From positions 1 through 59,868 of the forward strand of contig JAFNAR010000012.1 of assembly GCA_017860255.1 (NCBI GenBank): 59,868 nucleotides of DNA, given 5' to 3'. This document shows positions 36,215 to 45,386 of this stretch, piece by piece. Position numbers and translations under genes: made by a program. This DNA is from Bacteroidota bacterium (GTDB lineage Bacteria > Bacteroidota > Bacteroidia > Bacteroidales > P3). Within the stretch, counting starts at the first letter, position 1. Every line of letters begins with the position of its first letter. Under the pieces are notes generated by a model. It was not told the origin of the DNA. It worked only from the letters and a program-made list of their open reading frames with translations, and searched no databases.

Positions 36215-38371
36215 TTATTTGATTATAGTTAATTCGTCTATTAAATTTTGAGCTCCAGCAAATTTATCAATTATAAAAAGAACATAACGAGCGTCAACGT
36301 TAATTGTTCTTTGAAGCTTTGGTTCAAAAGCAATATCTCCACTCATAGCTTCCCAGTTTCCATCAAAAGCCAATCCAATAAGATGACCTTCTGCATTAAG
36401 AATTGGTGAGCCAGAATTACCTCCTGTAATATCATTGTTTGAAAGGAAGCAAGTTATTATCTTTCCATTTTCATCAGCATATTGACCATAGTCTTTATTT
36501 AAGTAAAGTTCTTTTAGTTTGGCTGGAACTTCAAATTCACTTGAAGTAGGGTCTTCTTTTTCCATAACACCTTCAAGGGTTGTTACGTAATTATAGTGAA
36601 TACCATCAGCAGGATAATAATCTAAAACTTGTCCATAAGTCATACGCATTGTAAAGTTTGCATCAGGATATTGAACTAATGTAGGATCCATTTCTCTAAG
36701 AGCTGCAACAAAACGTTTTCTTGCTTGAGAAAGATTAGTAACAGCATTATCTAAATCCTTATCATCTCCAGCAACATACATATATGCAGTAAGTGCAGAT
36801 TGAGCAATTAAATCCTTTTGTAGTTTCTTAGTATTTGGTTTATTGATAAATTTATTGAAGTTCTCTTTGTTGGCAAAAATTGACTTTTTGAAAGCATCCT
36901 CAACAAAATCATCAACACTTCCTTTATATTTTTTCTCAATAGTTCTGCTCATATAATTATTCTTATCTAAAGAAGAAAACATATTTACAAATGATCTGAA
37001 AAGTTCTTTTTCTGTTTCTTGATCATAAGTTTTAAAATGTTCTTCTCCAAGAGTTTTTACTCTTTGAATAGCTTTTGGGAAATTTGAATCTTTTTTATCT
37101 AATGATAATAATGAATATGTTGTTTGGAAAGCAAGTAATGCTCTTTTATTTACAACAAGTCCAAGATTAACAAACCATTCATTTTGAGTTGAAGGAGCAT
37201 TGCCGATAACTTTATTTGCATTATTCAAATCTTTAATAACATCTCCATATTTTTCAATTCTTGCCTTATCTTCAGAAATCCATTTTGAAAGTCTATCTTC
37301 AATTTCTTTCTTCTTATCATAAACATTAAGATTTTTCAACCCTCTTAATTCTCCTTTTTTATTCTTCCAAAGATTCATATAACCTGCATAATCGGAAGCA
37401 TAAATTAAGTTTATTCTATTATCCTTTTCCATCATCTTCTTCATTGTTGGGAGCATATATTCTCCTGCCTTAACAATTGAAGGGTCTGTTACATTAATAG
37501 TATTTGAAACTTCTCCTGAGGTCATATATCTTTCTGTTGAACCAGGAAAGCCCCAAATCATTGTAAAATCATTTTGTTTTACACCTTTTAAACTTACAGG
37601 TAAAAAATGTTTTGGCTTGTAAGGAACATTGTCTTTTGAAAATTTTGCTGGTCTATTATCAGAGTTTGCGTATACTCTAAAAATAGAAAAGTCTCCTGTA
37701 TGACGTGGCCACATCCAATTGTCAGTATCTCCACCAAATTTTCCTATTGAAGATGGAGGAGTTCCAACCAAACGGATATCTGTATAAACTTCGTAAACGA
37801 ACATATAATATTCTAATCCTTCAAAGAAAGGTTTAATTTCTACTTTGTATTTTCCTTCTTCTGAAGTCTTTTCTTCAAGCAATTTAATTCTTAATAATAT
37901 TGTATCTTTTACTGAAGATAAATCTAATTTATCAGCATATCCTCCCAATATTTCCTTTGTTACATCTTCCATTCTCAAAAGGAAAGATACTGTCATATCA
38001 GGGATTGGTATTTCTTCACTCAAATTCTTTGCCCAAAATCCATTATTAAGATAATCATGCTCAACAGTTGATTGACTTACAATTGATTCATATCCGCAAT
38101 GGTGATTAGTAAATAGCAATCCTTTATCTGACATTATTTCTCCAGTACAACCATTTCCAAATTGAACAATTGCATCTTTCAAACTTGAGTTATTAATAGC
38201 ATAAAGCTCCTCTGCAGTTAGTTTTAATCCCATTTTCTGCATTGTGGAATAATTTAAGTTCTTAAAGAATATTGGCAACCACATACCTTCATCAGGTTTT
38301 GGTGCAGGGTTTGCAAATATTAAACTTGCTACCAAGCTTAATAATATTGACATTAGTGAAATCTTTTTCAT
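36215..38371 (-). CDS. S46-family dipeptidyl-peptidase (DPP7/DPP11 type)
   Basis: The 718-residue periplasmic serine peptidase has a signal peptide (1-20, ending SLIFA). The catalytic His is in FTNHHCGYES (near 90), the Asp in GGDTDNWMWPRH and the Ser in TGGNSGSP (S653). S46 enzymes remove dipeptides from peptide N-termini, feeding amino-acid fermentation. In characterised members the residue 18 positions after the catalytic Ser decides P1 preference: Gly in DPP7 (hydrophobic), Arg in DPP11 (acidic). Here it is Gly671, so DPP7-like specificity is inferred. The gene begins one base after the M16 peptidase stop. Confidence 0.94.
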   Translation of the reverse strand: MKKISLMSILLSLVASLIFANPAPKPDEGMWLPIFFKNLNYSTMQKMGLKLTAEELYAINNSSLKDAIVQFGNGCTGEIMSDKGLLFTNHHCGYESIVSQSTVEHDYLNNGFWAKNLSEEIPIPDMTVSFLLRMEDVTKEILGGYADKLDLSSVKDTILLRIKLLEEKTSEEGKYKVEIKPFFEGLEYYMFVYEVYTDIRLVGTPPSSIGKFGGDTDNWMWPRHTGDFSIFRVYANSDNRPAKFSKDNVPYKPKHFLPVSLKGVKQNDFTMIWGFPGSTERYMTSGEVSNTINVTDPSIVKAGEYMLPTMKKMMEKDNRINLIYASDYAGYMNLWKNKKGELRGLKNLNVYDKKKEIEDRLSKWISEDKARIEKYGDVIKDLNNANKVIGNAPSTQNEWFVNLGLVVNKRALLAFQTTYSLLSLDKKDSNFPKAIQRVKTLGEEHFKTYDQETEKELFRSFVNMFSSLDKNNYMSRTIEKKYKGSVDDFVEDAFKKSIFANKENFNKFINKPNTKKLQKDLIAQSALTAYMYVAGDDKDLDNAVTNLSQARKRFVAALREMDPTLVQYPDANFTMRMTYGQVLDYYPADGIHYNYVTTLEGVMEKEDPTSSEFEVPAKLKELYLNKDYGQYADENGKIITCFLSNNDITGGNSGSPILNAEGHLIGLAFDGNWEAMSGDIAFEPKLQRTINVDARYVLFIIDKFAGAQNLIDELTIIK

Positions 38372-38372
38372 A

Positions 38373-39611
38373 TTATATATATTTTAATTGTGAATATTTA
38401 TCTTTTTGAAATATTATTTGAGCAACTTCTAATATTTGTTTAGAAGTTATTTTTTCAATTTCTTGATTTGTGGTTTTAAGAGAATCAATTCTATCAAAAT
38501 TAAGAATTGATTTTCCCATAGATATTACTTCATTTTGATTACTCTCATATTGGATTGCCAATTGTCCAATAAGTTGTTGTTTGGCAATCTTAAGAGAAGA
38601 TGGAGTCATTTCTTTATTTGAAAAAAAATCTAATTCATTTTTAATTAAACCTATTGTCTTATCAATATATTTTGAATCTGTTGCTGCATAAACGACAAAC
38701 AAACCTGTATCAGAAAAAGCAGTATAGTTTGATTCTATAGAATAAGTAAATCCATATTTTTCTCTAATCTTCATATTTAATCGTGAATTCATTGCTGGTC
38801 CACCAATAATATTATTTAAAAGAGAAAGGGTTATTTTATTCTTATTTTTATAACTAAAAGCAAGATTTCCTATAACCACATGCGATTGATAAGTATTGCG
38901 TTTTTTTACTTTATCTTTGGGTTTATAATTCTTTGGACTATTTCGATGAATAGGTTTAGAATTTGTTTTAATTCCTCCAAAATATTTTTCACAAAGTTTT
39001 ACCCATTTATCAAAATCTATATCTCCAATAGTTGATATTACAATAGAATCTGTAGAGTATGTTTTTTCAATAAATTGATTTAGTTTTTCTGTTGTAAATC
39101 CTTTTACTTGTTTTGGAGTTCCTAAAGTATAATGACCTAAACCATTTTTTCCGAAAACTAAATTATCAAATTCATCTAAAATTAATTCAGAAGGATTATC
39201 TTCATAAGAATTAATTTCATCTATAACGACAATTTTTTCTTTTTCTAATTCTTTCTGTGGAAATGTAGAAGAGAACAAAATATCAGAAAACAATTCTAAA
39301 ACTCTATCGTGATAATTATTTAAGAAAGTAGCATAAATACATGTTTCTTCCTTTGTTGTAAAAGCATTTAACTCTCCTCCAACCCCATCTATTCTATTTA
39401 ATATTTGAAAGCTCTTTCGTTTGTTTGTCCCTTTAAATAAACAATGTTCAATAAAATGTACAATCCCCTCTTCATCTTTTTGTTCATCTCTTGATCCTAC
39501 ATTAATTGTAACTGCACAGTGAGCAACTTGTGAATAGGTCAAGCGATGAACAAGTCTTATCCCATTTGAAAGTCTATGTTGGCTATAGGTAAGTTCTGAT
39601 TCTAATACCAC
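38373..39611 (-). CDS. M16-family zinc peptidase
   Basis: The 412-residue protein has the inverted zinc motif HFIEH (H52, E55, H56) and the third ligand E132 in VVIDEINSYED. A C-terminal M16 domain follows, with LLNNIIGGPAMNSRLNMKIREKYGFTYS. There is no signal peptide, so a cytoplasmic processing or degrading role is likely. It is followed at once by the S46 peptidase, suggesting a peptide-use operon. ATG 39611 is 53 bases after the SPOR gene stop. Confidence 0.93.
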   Translation of the reverse strand: MVLESELTYSQHRLSNGIRLVHRLTYSQVAHCAVTINVGSRDEQKDEEGIVHFIEHCLFKGTNKRKSFQILNRIDGVGGELNAFTTKEETCIYATFLNNYHDRVLELFSDILFSSTFPQKELEKEKIVVIDEINSYEDNPSELILDEFDNLVFGKNGLGHYTLGTPKQVKGFTTEKLNQFIEKTYSTDSIVISTIGDIDFDKWVKLCEKYFGGIKTNSKPIHRNSPKNYKPKDKVKKRNTYQSHVVIGNLAFSYKNKNKITLSLLNNIIGGPAMNSRLNMKIREKYGFTYSIESNYTAFSDTGLFVVYAATDSKYIDKTIGLIKNELDFFSNKEMTPSSLKIAKQQLIGQLAIQYESNQNEVISMGKSILNFDRIDSLKTTNQEIEKITSKQILEVAQIIFQKDKYSQLKYI

Positions 39612-39664
39612 TATTTATTAGCTTATAATTTGTTTAGCAATTTAGTTATTCAATATATAAAACG

Positions 39665-41149
39665 TTACCTTGAAATTATATAAAAACCTGCAGCCCCATG
39701 TTTTTTACCAATATTTGAAAGGAATGCATTTGCTTCTCTCATTGTTCTACGAGAGCCATAACTTACATAATATTTTGTTTTTTCATCTGCTTTCTTAGTA
39801 ATTATATAACTATCATATCCCAAACTTCTTGCCTTACGAGCTGTTTGTTGTGCATTAGAAAGATTTTCGTATGTTCCTCCCACAACATCAAAACCAAGTC
39901 TTGACACAGGTTGAATTAGTATTGGAGTTGAATAATCAATTTCAGCTGTAGGCATTGGTGGATTATCTTTTTCTCCTGTAGGCTTAAGGACATCTTCTTT
40001 CTTAATAACCTTTTTTGCAATAGGTTTTGGTTTTGTTGTATTTATATTATTGTTATTAACAACTTTTTCTTCAACAATTGTTTCGGTAGAAGTTTCTGCC
40101 ACAGGAATTACTTCAGTTGTAGGAGTTGAAACTGGTATTGAAATTGTTTTTGTTTCTACTTTATCACATTTAGGAGTAATATAAACTGAAAGTTTATCTG
40201 TAATTGGTTTTAATTGTTTGTTTCCTTTAATCCAACACATATAATGAGCTAACACTAATGAGCCAATAGCTAAAAGTCCTAAAACAATTATTGAAAATAA
40301 CACTATCCATATAACCCTATTTCTCTTCCTTCTTTCTTTGCGTATCTTCTTTTCTTTTTTACTCCTTTTATTTTCATTGTTGATAAATTCTTTACTATTC
40401 TTATAGTTTAAATCACTACAATCACTATTGTCGTAACATTTATCATTAACTAATTCTTCATTATTTAATTCCTGTTTAATTTTAGGTAATTCTTCAGTTT
40501 GATTAAAAATGATTTCTTTTGTTTCCTTTTCCTTAACAGATAAAATTTCTTCTTTTTCTTCTAATTTCTCAACTTTTTCTACTTCTTTTATTTCTTCTCT
40601 ATCTAAAATTTCTTTATTTTTTGAGCTTACATTTATTTCGATTATTTCTTTTTGAATAGGTTTATTCTCTTCTAAAGTAATTTCTTCTTTAATTGGTTCT
40701 TTAGTAATAATAGGTTTAATAAAATCATCTTGATTAAATGTTTTCACACTTTTAATAGTTGAAAAAGCAAATGCACTATCCAAAAGATTTAAGCCTTCAA
40801 TTGGAGAGAAAATATATTTATTATTTTGTCCTTTTGAAATTGTTCCTAAATCACCTAATTTACATGAGCCAGTAAGTTCAACTCTTTCCTTTATGCTATC
40901 AGAATATTGCTTAATCCACTTAATTGCTGTTTCAAGTGAAATAAATTCTTTTTTTGCCATATCTTCAGCAAAGCCTAAATCATTATTAATATCATTTGTA
41001 AAACTAACACTTCTACAAGGAGGAGTTAAAGTATTTGTAATTGGACTAATTGAAGCAGAAGTATATTGCACTCTAAAAGTTCCAATTCCAATTAACTCTG
41101 CACTATCATTTTTCTTTAAATACTCTAATAGGTTTGATGAAACATTCAT
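39665..41149 (-). CDS. HU-CCDC81 and SPOR domain membrane protein
   Basis: The 494-residue protein begins with a bacterial CCDC81/HU-like domain pair (about 1-140, with LIGIGTFRVQYTSASISP and CKLGDLGTI). A Glu/Lys-rich linker and a basic patch follow, then one membrane helix (about 280-300, VIWIVLFSIIVLGLLAIGSL). A Thr/Lys/Pro-rich periplasmic linker leads to a SPOR domain (about 415-494) that should bind denuded peptidoglycan glycans. This Bacteroidetes architecture suggests a cell-division or envelope protein linking a cytoplasmic domain to the septal wall. It lies between kdsB and the M16 gene. Confidence 0.85.
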   Translation of the reverse strand: MNVSSNLLEYLKKNDSAELIGIGTFRVQYTSASISPITNTLTPPCRSVSFTNDINNDLGFAEDMAKKEFISLETAIKWIKQYSDSIKERVELTGSCKLGDLGTISKGQNNKYIFSPIEGLNLLDSAFAFSTIKSVKTFNQDDFIKPIITKEPIKEEITLEENKPIQKEIIEINVSSKNKEILDREEIKEVEKVEKLEEKEEILSVKEKETKEIIFNQTEELPKIKQELNNEELVNDKCYDNSDCSDLNYKNSKEFINNENKRSKKEKKIRKERRKRNRVIWIVLFSIIVLGLLAIGSLVLAHYMCWIKGNKQLKPITDKLSVYITPKCDKVETKTISIPVSTPTTEVIPVAETSTETIVEEKVVNNNNINTTKPKPIAKKVIKKEDVLKPTGEKDNPPMPTAEIDYSTPILIQPVSRLGFDVVGGTYENLSNAQQTARKARSLGYDSYIITKKADEKTKYYVSYGSRRTMREANAFLSNIGKKHGAAGFYIISR

Positions 41150-41198
41150 ATTTTCTTTGTTTTAAATTACGTGTTAATTGATATATTTTTGCTTTTAT

Positions 41199-41987
41199 CT
41201 AATAAACAATTTTATTATTCAATAGATTATTTATTTTTTCTAAATCTTCAGGTGTATCAACACCTATACTTTCAAAATCTGTTAATTCTACTTTTATTTT
41301 ATATCCTTCTTCTAGCCATCTAAGCTGTTCTAAAGACTCCATCTTTTCTAAGCGAGAAGCATATAATTTTACTATTTCTCTTAAAACATTTTTCTTATAG
41401 GCATATAATCCTATATGTTTAAAATAACTACCTTTTGCAATTCCATATTCAAGAGTTTCATTTCTATCATAAGGAATTACAGATCGAGAGAAATATAATG
41501 CATAATGATTATAATTAAAAACAACCTTAACTACATTAGGATTTGTTAAAGTTTGGACATCTTCAATCATCTTGCATAAAGTTGTTATTTGAACATCAAA
41601 ATCATCGTAAAAAGGATTAATGACTTCTTGTAGTTGTTCTTTTTTAATTAATGGTTCATCACCTTGAATATTTACAACAATATCAAATTCACCATACATT
41701 TCTTCTGCAATATTCAAAGCTTCTTCAACTCTTTCTGTTCCACAATTATGATTTTCATTTGTCATAACTGCAGTATAATTATTCTTATTTACTATATCAA
41801 AAATTTTTCGAGAATCAGTTGCAACAATAACCTTATCAAATAAACCACTTTCTTCAACTTTTTTACAGACACAAATAACCATTTCAGTATCCCCTACCAT
41901 AGCCAAAGGCTTACCTTCAAACCTTGTTGAGGCATATCTTGCAGGTATAACTCCTAAAACTCGTTTTTTTCTTACTTCCATCTTCAA
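41199..41987 (-). CDS. kdsB: 3-deoxy-manno-octulosonate cytidylyltransferase
   Basis: The 262-residue enzyme has VIPARYASTRFEGKPLA at the N-terminus, VNIQGDEPLI in the CTP/metal site, and the HIGLYAYKK and LEQLRWLEEGYKIKV blocks. It makes CMP-Kdo for lipid A assembly. It is six bases downstream of the deoxynucleoside kinase gene. An in-frame ATG two codons downstream is an alternative start. Confidence 0.95.
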   Translation of the reverse strand: MKMEVRKKRVLGVIPARYASTRFEGKPLAMVGDTEMVICVCKKVEESGLFDKVIVATDSRKIFDIVNKNNYTAVMTNENHNCGTERVEEALNIAEEMYGEFDIVVNIQGDEPLIKKEQLQEVINPFYDDFDVQITTLCKMIEDVQTLTNPNVVKVVFNYNHYALYFSRSVIPYDRNETLEYGIAKGSYFKHIGLYAYKKNVLREIVKLYASRLEKMESLEQLRWLEEGYKIKVELTDFESIGVDTPEDLEKINNLLNNKIVY

Positions 41988-41993
41988 GAAATA

Positions 41994-42611
41994 TTATTGG
42001 AAAAGTCCATTAATTTCAGCATTAATTTTTTCTATAACAACCCCCAAATCACTTTTGTTTGAAGAAAAATCCAAATTATCAATATCAATTATTAACAATT
42101 TTCCTTCCTTATAATTTTCAATCCATCTATCATAACGTTCATTTAAAGATGCAATATAATCTAAACGAATTGAACTTTCATATTCTCTTCCTCTTTTTTG
42201 AATATTTCTAATAAGTGATGGTATGGAAGCTTTAAGATAGATTAATAAATCTGGAGGTTCTATAAAAGAATTCAATAATTCAAAAAGTGAAATATAAGTT
42301 TCATAATCCTTTGTCGCCATAAGTCCCATTGCATGAAGATTTGGAGCAAAAATATAAGCATCTTCATATAGTGTTCTATCTTGAATAAGCTTATTGTATA
42401 TTTTTCTATGTTCAATTAAATTACGAAATCGTTTGTTAAGAAAATATATTTGAAGATTAAAACTCCAACGTCTCATATCGTCATAAAAATTTGCAAGATA
42501 AGGATTATCATCATCTTGTTCAAACATAGAATTCCATTTAAATTGCTTAGCCAATAGCTCTGTTAAAGTAGTTTTTCCGCTTCCAATGTTTCCAGCAATA
42601 GCAATATGCAT
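41994..42611 (-). CDS. Deoxynucleoside kinase
   Basis: From ATG 42611 the product is 205 residues and starts MHIAIAGNIGSGKTT, with the P-loop in its usual N-terminal place. FEQDDDNPYL, DRTLYEDAYIF and the ERYDRWIENY lid region follow. It phosphorylates deoxynucleosides for salvage. The frame is open 37 codons further, but that part overlaps the promoter element at 42640-42647 and lacks similarity, so I reject the longer start. It is the first gene of the run that ends with the phosphopantetheinyl transferase. Confidence 0.9.
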   Translation of the reverse strand: MHIAIAGNIGSGKTTLTELLAKQFKWNSMFEQDDDNPYLANFYDDMRRWSFNLQIYFLNKRFRNLIEHRKIYNKLIQDRTLYEDAYIFAPNLHAMGLMATKDYETYISLFELLNSFIEPPDLLIYLKASIPSLIRNIQKRGREYESSIRLDYIASLNERYDRWIENYKEGKLLIIDIDNLDFSSNKSDLGVVIEKINAEINGLFQ

Positions 42612-42639
42612 ACTCTTATTTTTAATATTTATTAACCTA

Positions 42640-42647
42640 CAAAGGTA
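42640..42647 (-). promoter_or_regulatory. -7 element of the deoxynucleoside kinase operon
   Basis: TACCTTTG on the minus strand, 28 bases before ATG 42611. It drives up to seven genes, since no terminator is seen until past 34991. Confidence 0.52.
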
Positions 42648-42665
42648 TAAATTTAATTCATAATA

Positions 42666-42695
42666 TTGATATTGTTTGAAAAAAATATACTTTTG
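42666..42695 (+). promoter_or_regulatory. Promoter of the thioesterase gene
   Basis: TTG 42666-42668, 19 bases, TACTTTTG 42688-42695, 32 bases before ATG 42728. Confidence 0.62.
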
Positions 42696-42727
42696 CATGT
42701 TATTAACATCATTAAAAATCAATTAAT

Positions 42728-43162
42728 ATGGCATTAGAAAAGGTTATTAATTACAAAATGATAAAGTCAGAAGACTTAAATCATCATGGAACTCTTTTTG
42801 CTGGAAGATGTTCCGAGTGGTTTGTTGAAGCTTCATTTATTGCAGCAGGGAGTAAACTTGACCCGAAACACATTGTTTGTTTAAAAGTACATGGATTAGA
42901 ATTTCTACATCCAATGCGTTTAGGAAATATATTAGGTTTTGAAAGTTCAATTGTTCATGTTGGAAGGACTTCATTAACAGTGTACACTAAAATTCACGAA
43001 ATAAATTCTCCAAACATTAAACGCTTAGATGGATTTATTACTTTTTGCTATGTTGATAGTGACTCAAAGTCAACACCTCATAATTTAAAACTTGAAATAT
43101 CTACAGAAGAAGAAAAGTATCTTAATGAAAAAGCTGTAAAGCTTATGCAAAGAAAAGATTAG
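42728..43162 (+). CDS. Hotdog-fold acyl-CoA thioesterase
   Basis: The 144-residue protein has the YciA-like pattern: HHGTLFAGRCSEWFVEASFIAA, which is the catalytic loop and long helix of the 4HBT fold, then VHGLEFLHPMRLGNI and VHVGRTSLTVYTKIHE. It would hydrolyse acyl-CoA; substrate unknown. It is divergent from the nucleoside kinase operon and monocistronic. The 180 bases after it contain no gene. Confidence 0.88.
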   Translation: MALEKVINYKMIKSEDLNHHGTLFAGRCSEWFVEASFIAAGSKLDPKHIVCLKVHGLEFLHPMRLGNILGFESSIVHVGRTSLTVYTKIHEINSPNIKRLDGFITFCYVDSDSKSTPHNLKLEISTEEEKYLNEKAVKLMQRKD

Positions 43163-43316
43163 AAAATTGTTCATTTTCTATTTAATCTAATATAAAGTTC
43201 CTTATTCCAAAAATAATCTATTATTAATAATATAGGCATTAAGCTTGTATTGCTTTTAACAATATAATCATATCTTCTAATTAAACATTTTTAACACATA
43301 AAAAATCAAAAAACTT

Positions 43317-43346
43317 TTTGAGTTTCGATAGTTTCCTGTATTTTTG
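43317..43346 (+). promoter_or_regulatory. Promoter of the efflux operon
   Basis: TTTG 43317-43320, 18 bases, TATTTTTG 43339-43346. The element covers the upstream in-frame TTG codon (43344), ruling that out as the TetR start. Confidence 0.65.
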
Positions 43347-43364
43347 CAAAAATTTTATTACAAG

Positions 43365-43979
43365 ATGGAATTAAAAGATAGGATAATGAATGAAACATTT
43401 AAGTTGATTGTTTCCAAAAGTTGTAAGTTAATTACTATGGATGAGATTGCAAACAATTTAGGCATTTCAAAAAGAACTTTATACGAAAATTTCAAAGACA
43501 AAAGCACTCTAATTGAAGATTGCTTAAATGCTAATTTTGAACAAGCAAATGAGAAAGTTAAGAAAATAATGGAAAGTAGTGAAAATAGTCTTATCTCATT
43601 TATGCTTATGACTCAAATGGGTCATCAATCAATAGCAACCATTGGGTATGAAAATATAAATGATATAAAAAAATATTACCCACAAATATATACAAATATT
43701 TTCATAAAACATGTAGAATATAATAAAGATAATACCTATCAACTTATTTTACGAGCAATGAATGAAGGACTAATCATAAATAACGTTGACATAAACTTTA
43801 TTCAAAACATGCTTCGTATTTTCCTATTTTATTGCTCAAAAAACGAATATCTTTCTCTTAATCCAGAATTTAATGCCTCAAAACTATTTAACATTCATCT
43901 TTTTATAGCAATGAGAGGAATATCCACATTAAAAGGTATAAAAATTATAGATAAATATCAAGAAGAATTTATTAAGTAA
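43365..43979 (+). CDS. TetR/AcrR-family regulator of the RND efflux operon
   Basis: The protein is 204 residues from ATG 43365 (MELKDRIMNETFKLI). It has a helix-turn-helix at about 25-47 (MDEIANNLGISKRTLYENF) and a variable helical ligand domain. It is the first gene of an operon with TolC, adaptor and RND genes (10-base gap to TolC), so it most likely represses its own operon and senses a pump substrate. The ATG is preferred over TTG 43344, which lies inside the promoter. Confidence 0.86.
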   Translation: MELKDRIMNETFKLIVSKSCKLITMDEIANNLGISKRTLYENFKDKSTLIEDCLNANFEQANEKVKKIMESSENSLISFMLMTQMGHQSIATIGYENINDIKKYYPQIYTNIFIKHVEYNKDNTYQLILRAMNEGLIINNVDINFIQNMLRIFLFYCSKNEYLSLNPEFNASKLFNIHLFIAMRGISTLKGIKIIDKYQEEFIK

Positions 43980-43989
43980 CAAACATTTA

Positions 43990-45345
43990 ATGAAATATAT
44001 GAAAAGAAAAATTTTAAATTTAGCTATTTTAAGTCTAAGTCTTGCTTTTGTAAATATAAATGTATGGGGGCAAGAAACTGTTTTAAAATTAGATTTAGAA
44101 ACTGCTCTAAGAATTGCTCACGACAATAATCCTACAATTAAAATTGCAGACATTGAAATTCAAAGGGTTGATTATGCAAAAAAAGAAGCTATTGGTGCAT
44201 TACTACCATCTCTAAACGCTGTTGGTCAATATACCGATAACGTAATGAAACAAGTTATGTTTATGCCAGAAAGTTTCTCTGCTCTAATGGGTGGCCAAAA
44301 ATATATGGAAATGGGTTATAAAAATTCCTATAGTGGTGTTTTAAGCACACAAATTCCTATAGTAAACTTTACCCTTTGGCAAAATATTAAAAACAAACAA
44401 AACGACATTGATATAATAATAGAAAAATCAAGAGCTTCAAAAATAGAAATGACAAAGCAAGTTAAAGATGCATACTTTGGCGTATTGCTCTCTAAGAGTT
44501 CATTAAAAGTTTTGGAACAAAGTCATAAAAATGCTTTAGAAACGCTTAAAAATATTGAAAACTCATACAAACAAGGAGTGGTTTCTGAATATGATTTTAT
44601 TAGAGCTCAAGTAAATGTTAATAACCTAAACCCTATTCTTATTAATGCAAAAAATGGAGTTGAATTAGCAACAATGCAATTAAGAATGATACTTTCACTT
44701 CCTGCAGAACAAATCATTGAAACTCAAGAAACATTAGAAAGTTTTAATGATAATATTGCTTTGTTTTCTGAAATTAATAAAGAAACTGCATTGTCACAAA
44801 ATTCTGACCTAAAAATATTGGACTATAATATTAATGGTCTAAAGAATCAACTTAAACTAATCAACACTCAACACTTACCAATGCTTTCAGCATCTGGAAA
44901 CTATATTTATCAAACACAATCTGAAGATTTCAAATTTAAAGAATATAATTGGGTAAGTTCTGCTTCAATAGGTTTGCAATTAACAGTACCTCTATTTTCA
45001 GGGATGCAAAAAGTTAACCAAGCCAAACAAGTAAAAATGGCAATCAAAGGACTTCAACTTCAAAGAGAATATGCTAAAGACGGAATCAATTTACAAATAC
45101 AAGCAGCTTTAAACCAAATGAAAGCAGCCAAAGAACAATTGAATGTAAATAAAGATGCTATTAATCAAGCAAAAAGAGGATATGAAATTGCAAAAGTTAG
45201 ATATCAGGTAGGATCAGGAACAATATTAGAATTAAATGATTCAGAATTATCATTAACACAATCAAGTCTTAATTATCAACAATCTCTTTATAATTTCCTA
45301 TCTGCACAAGCAAATGTAGAAAAAATAATGGGTAGTATTAAATAA
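43990..45345 (+). CDS. TolC-family outer-membrane efflux protein
   Basis: The 451-residue protein has a signal peptide (ending NVWGQ) and two outer-membrane efflux repeats (about 35-225 and 250-445). The second carries the usual LQLTVPLFSGMQK and YQVGSGTILELNDSELSLTQ motifs. It is the exit duct of the pump encoded downstream. A second ATG at 43999 (MKRKIL) may be the true start. The stop overlaps a possible upstream ATG of the adaptor frame. Confidence 0.92.
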   Translation: MKYMKRKILNLAILSLSLAFVNINVWGQETVLKLDLETALRIAHDNNPTIKIADIEIQRVDYAKKEAIGALLPSLNAVGQYTDNVMKQVMFMPESFSALMGGQKYMEMGYKNSYSGVLSTQIPIVNFTLWQNIKNKQNDIDIIIEKSRASKIEMTKQVKDAYFGVLLSKSSLKVLEQSHKNALETLKNIENSYKQGVVSEYDFIRAQVNVNNLNPILINAKNGVELATMQLRMILSLPAEQIIETQETLESFNDNIALFSEINKETALSQNSDLKILDYNINGLKNQLKLINTQHLPMLSASGNYIYQTQSEDFKFKEYNWVSSASIGLQLTVPLFSGMQKVNQAKQVKMAIKGLQLQREYAKDGINLQIQAALNQMKAAKEQLNVNKDAINQAKRGYEIAKVRYQVGSGTILELNDSELSLTQSSLNYQQSLYNFLSAQANVEKIMGSIK

Positions 45346-45386
45346 TGCATAAAATAATAAAAAGTAATCAAACACATAATCATAGA

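Noticed and set aside
42612..42722. Upstream extension of the deoxynucleoside kinase
   Set aside because: The P-loop would be displaced by 37 residues, and the stretch contains a promoter element.
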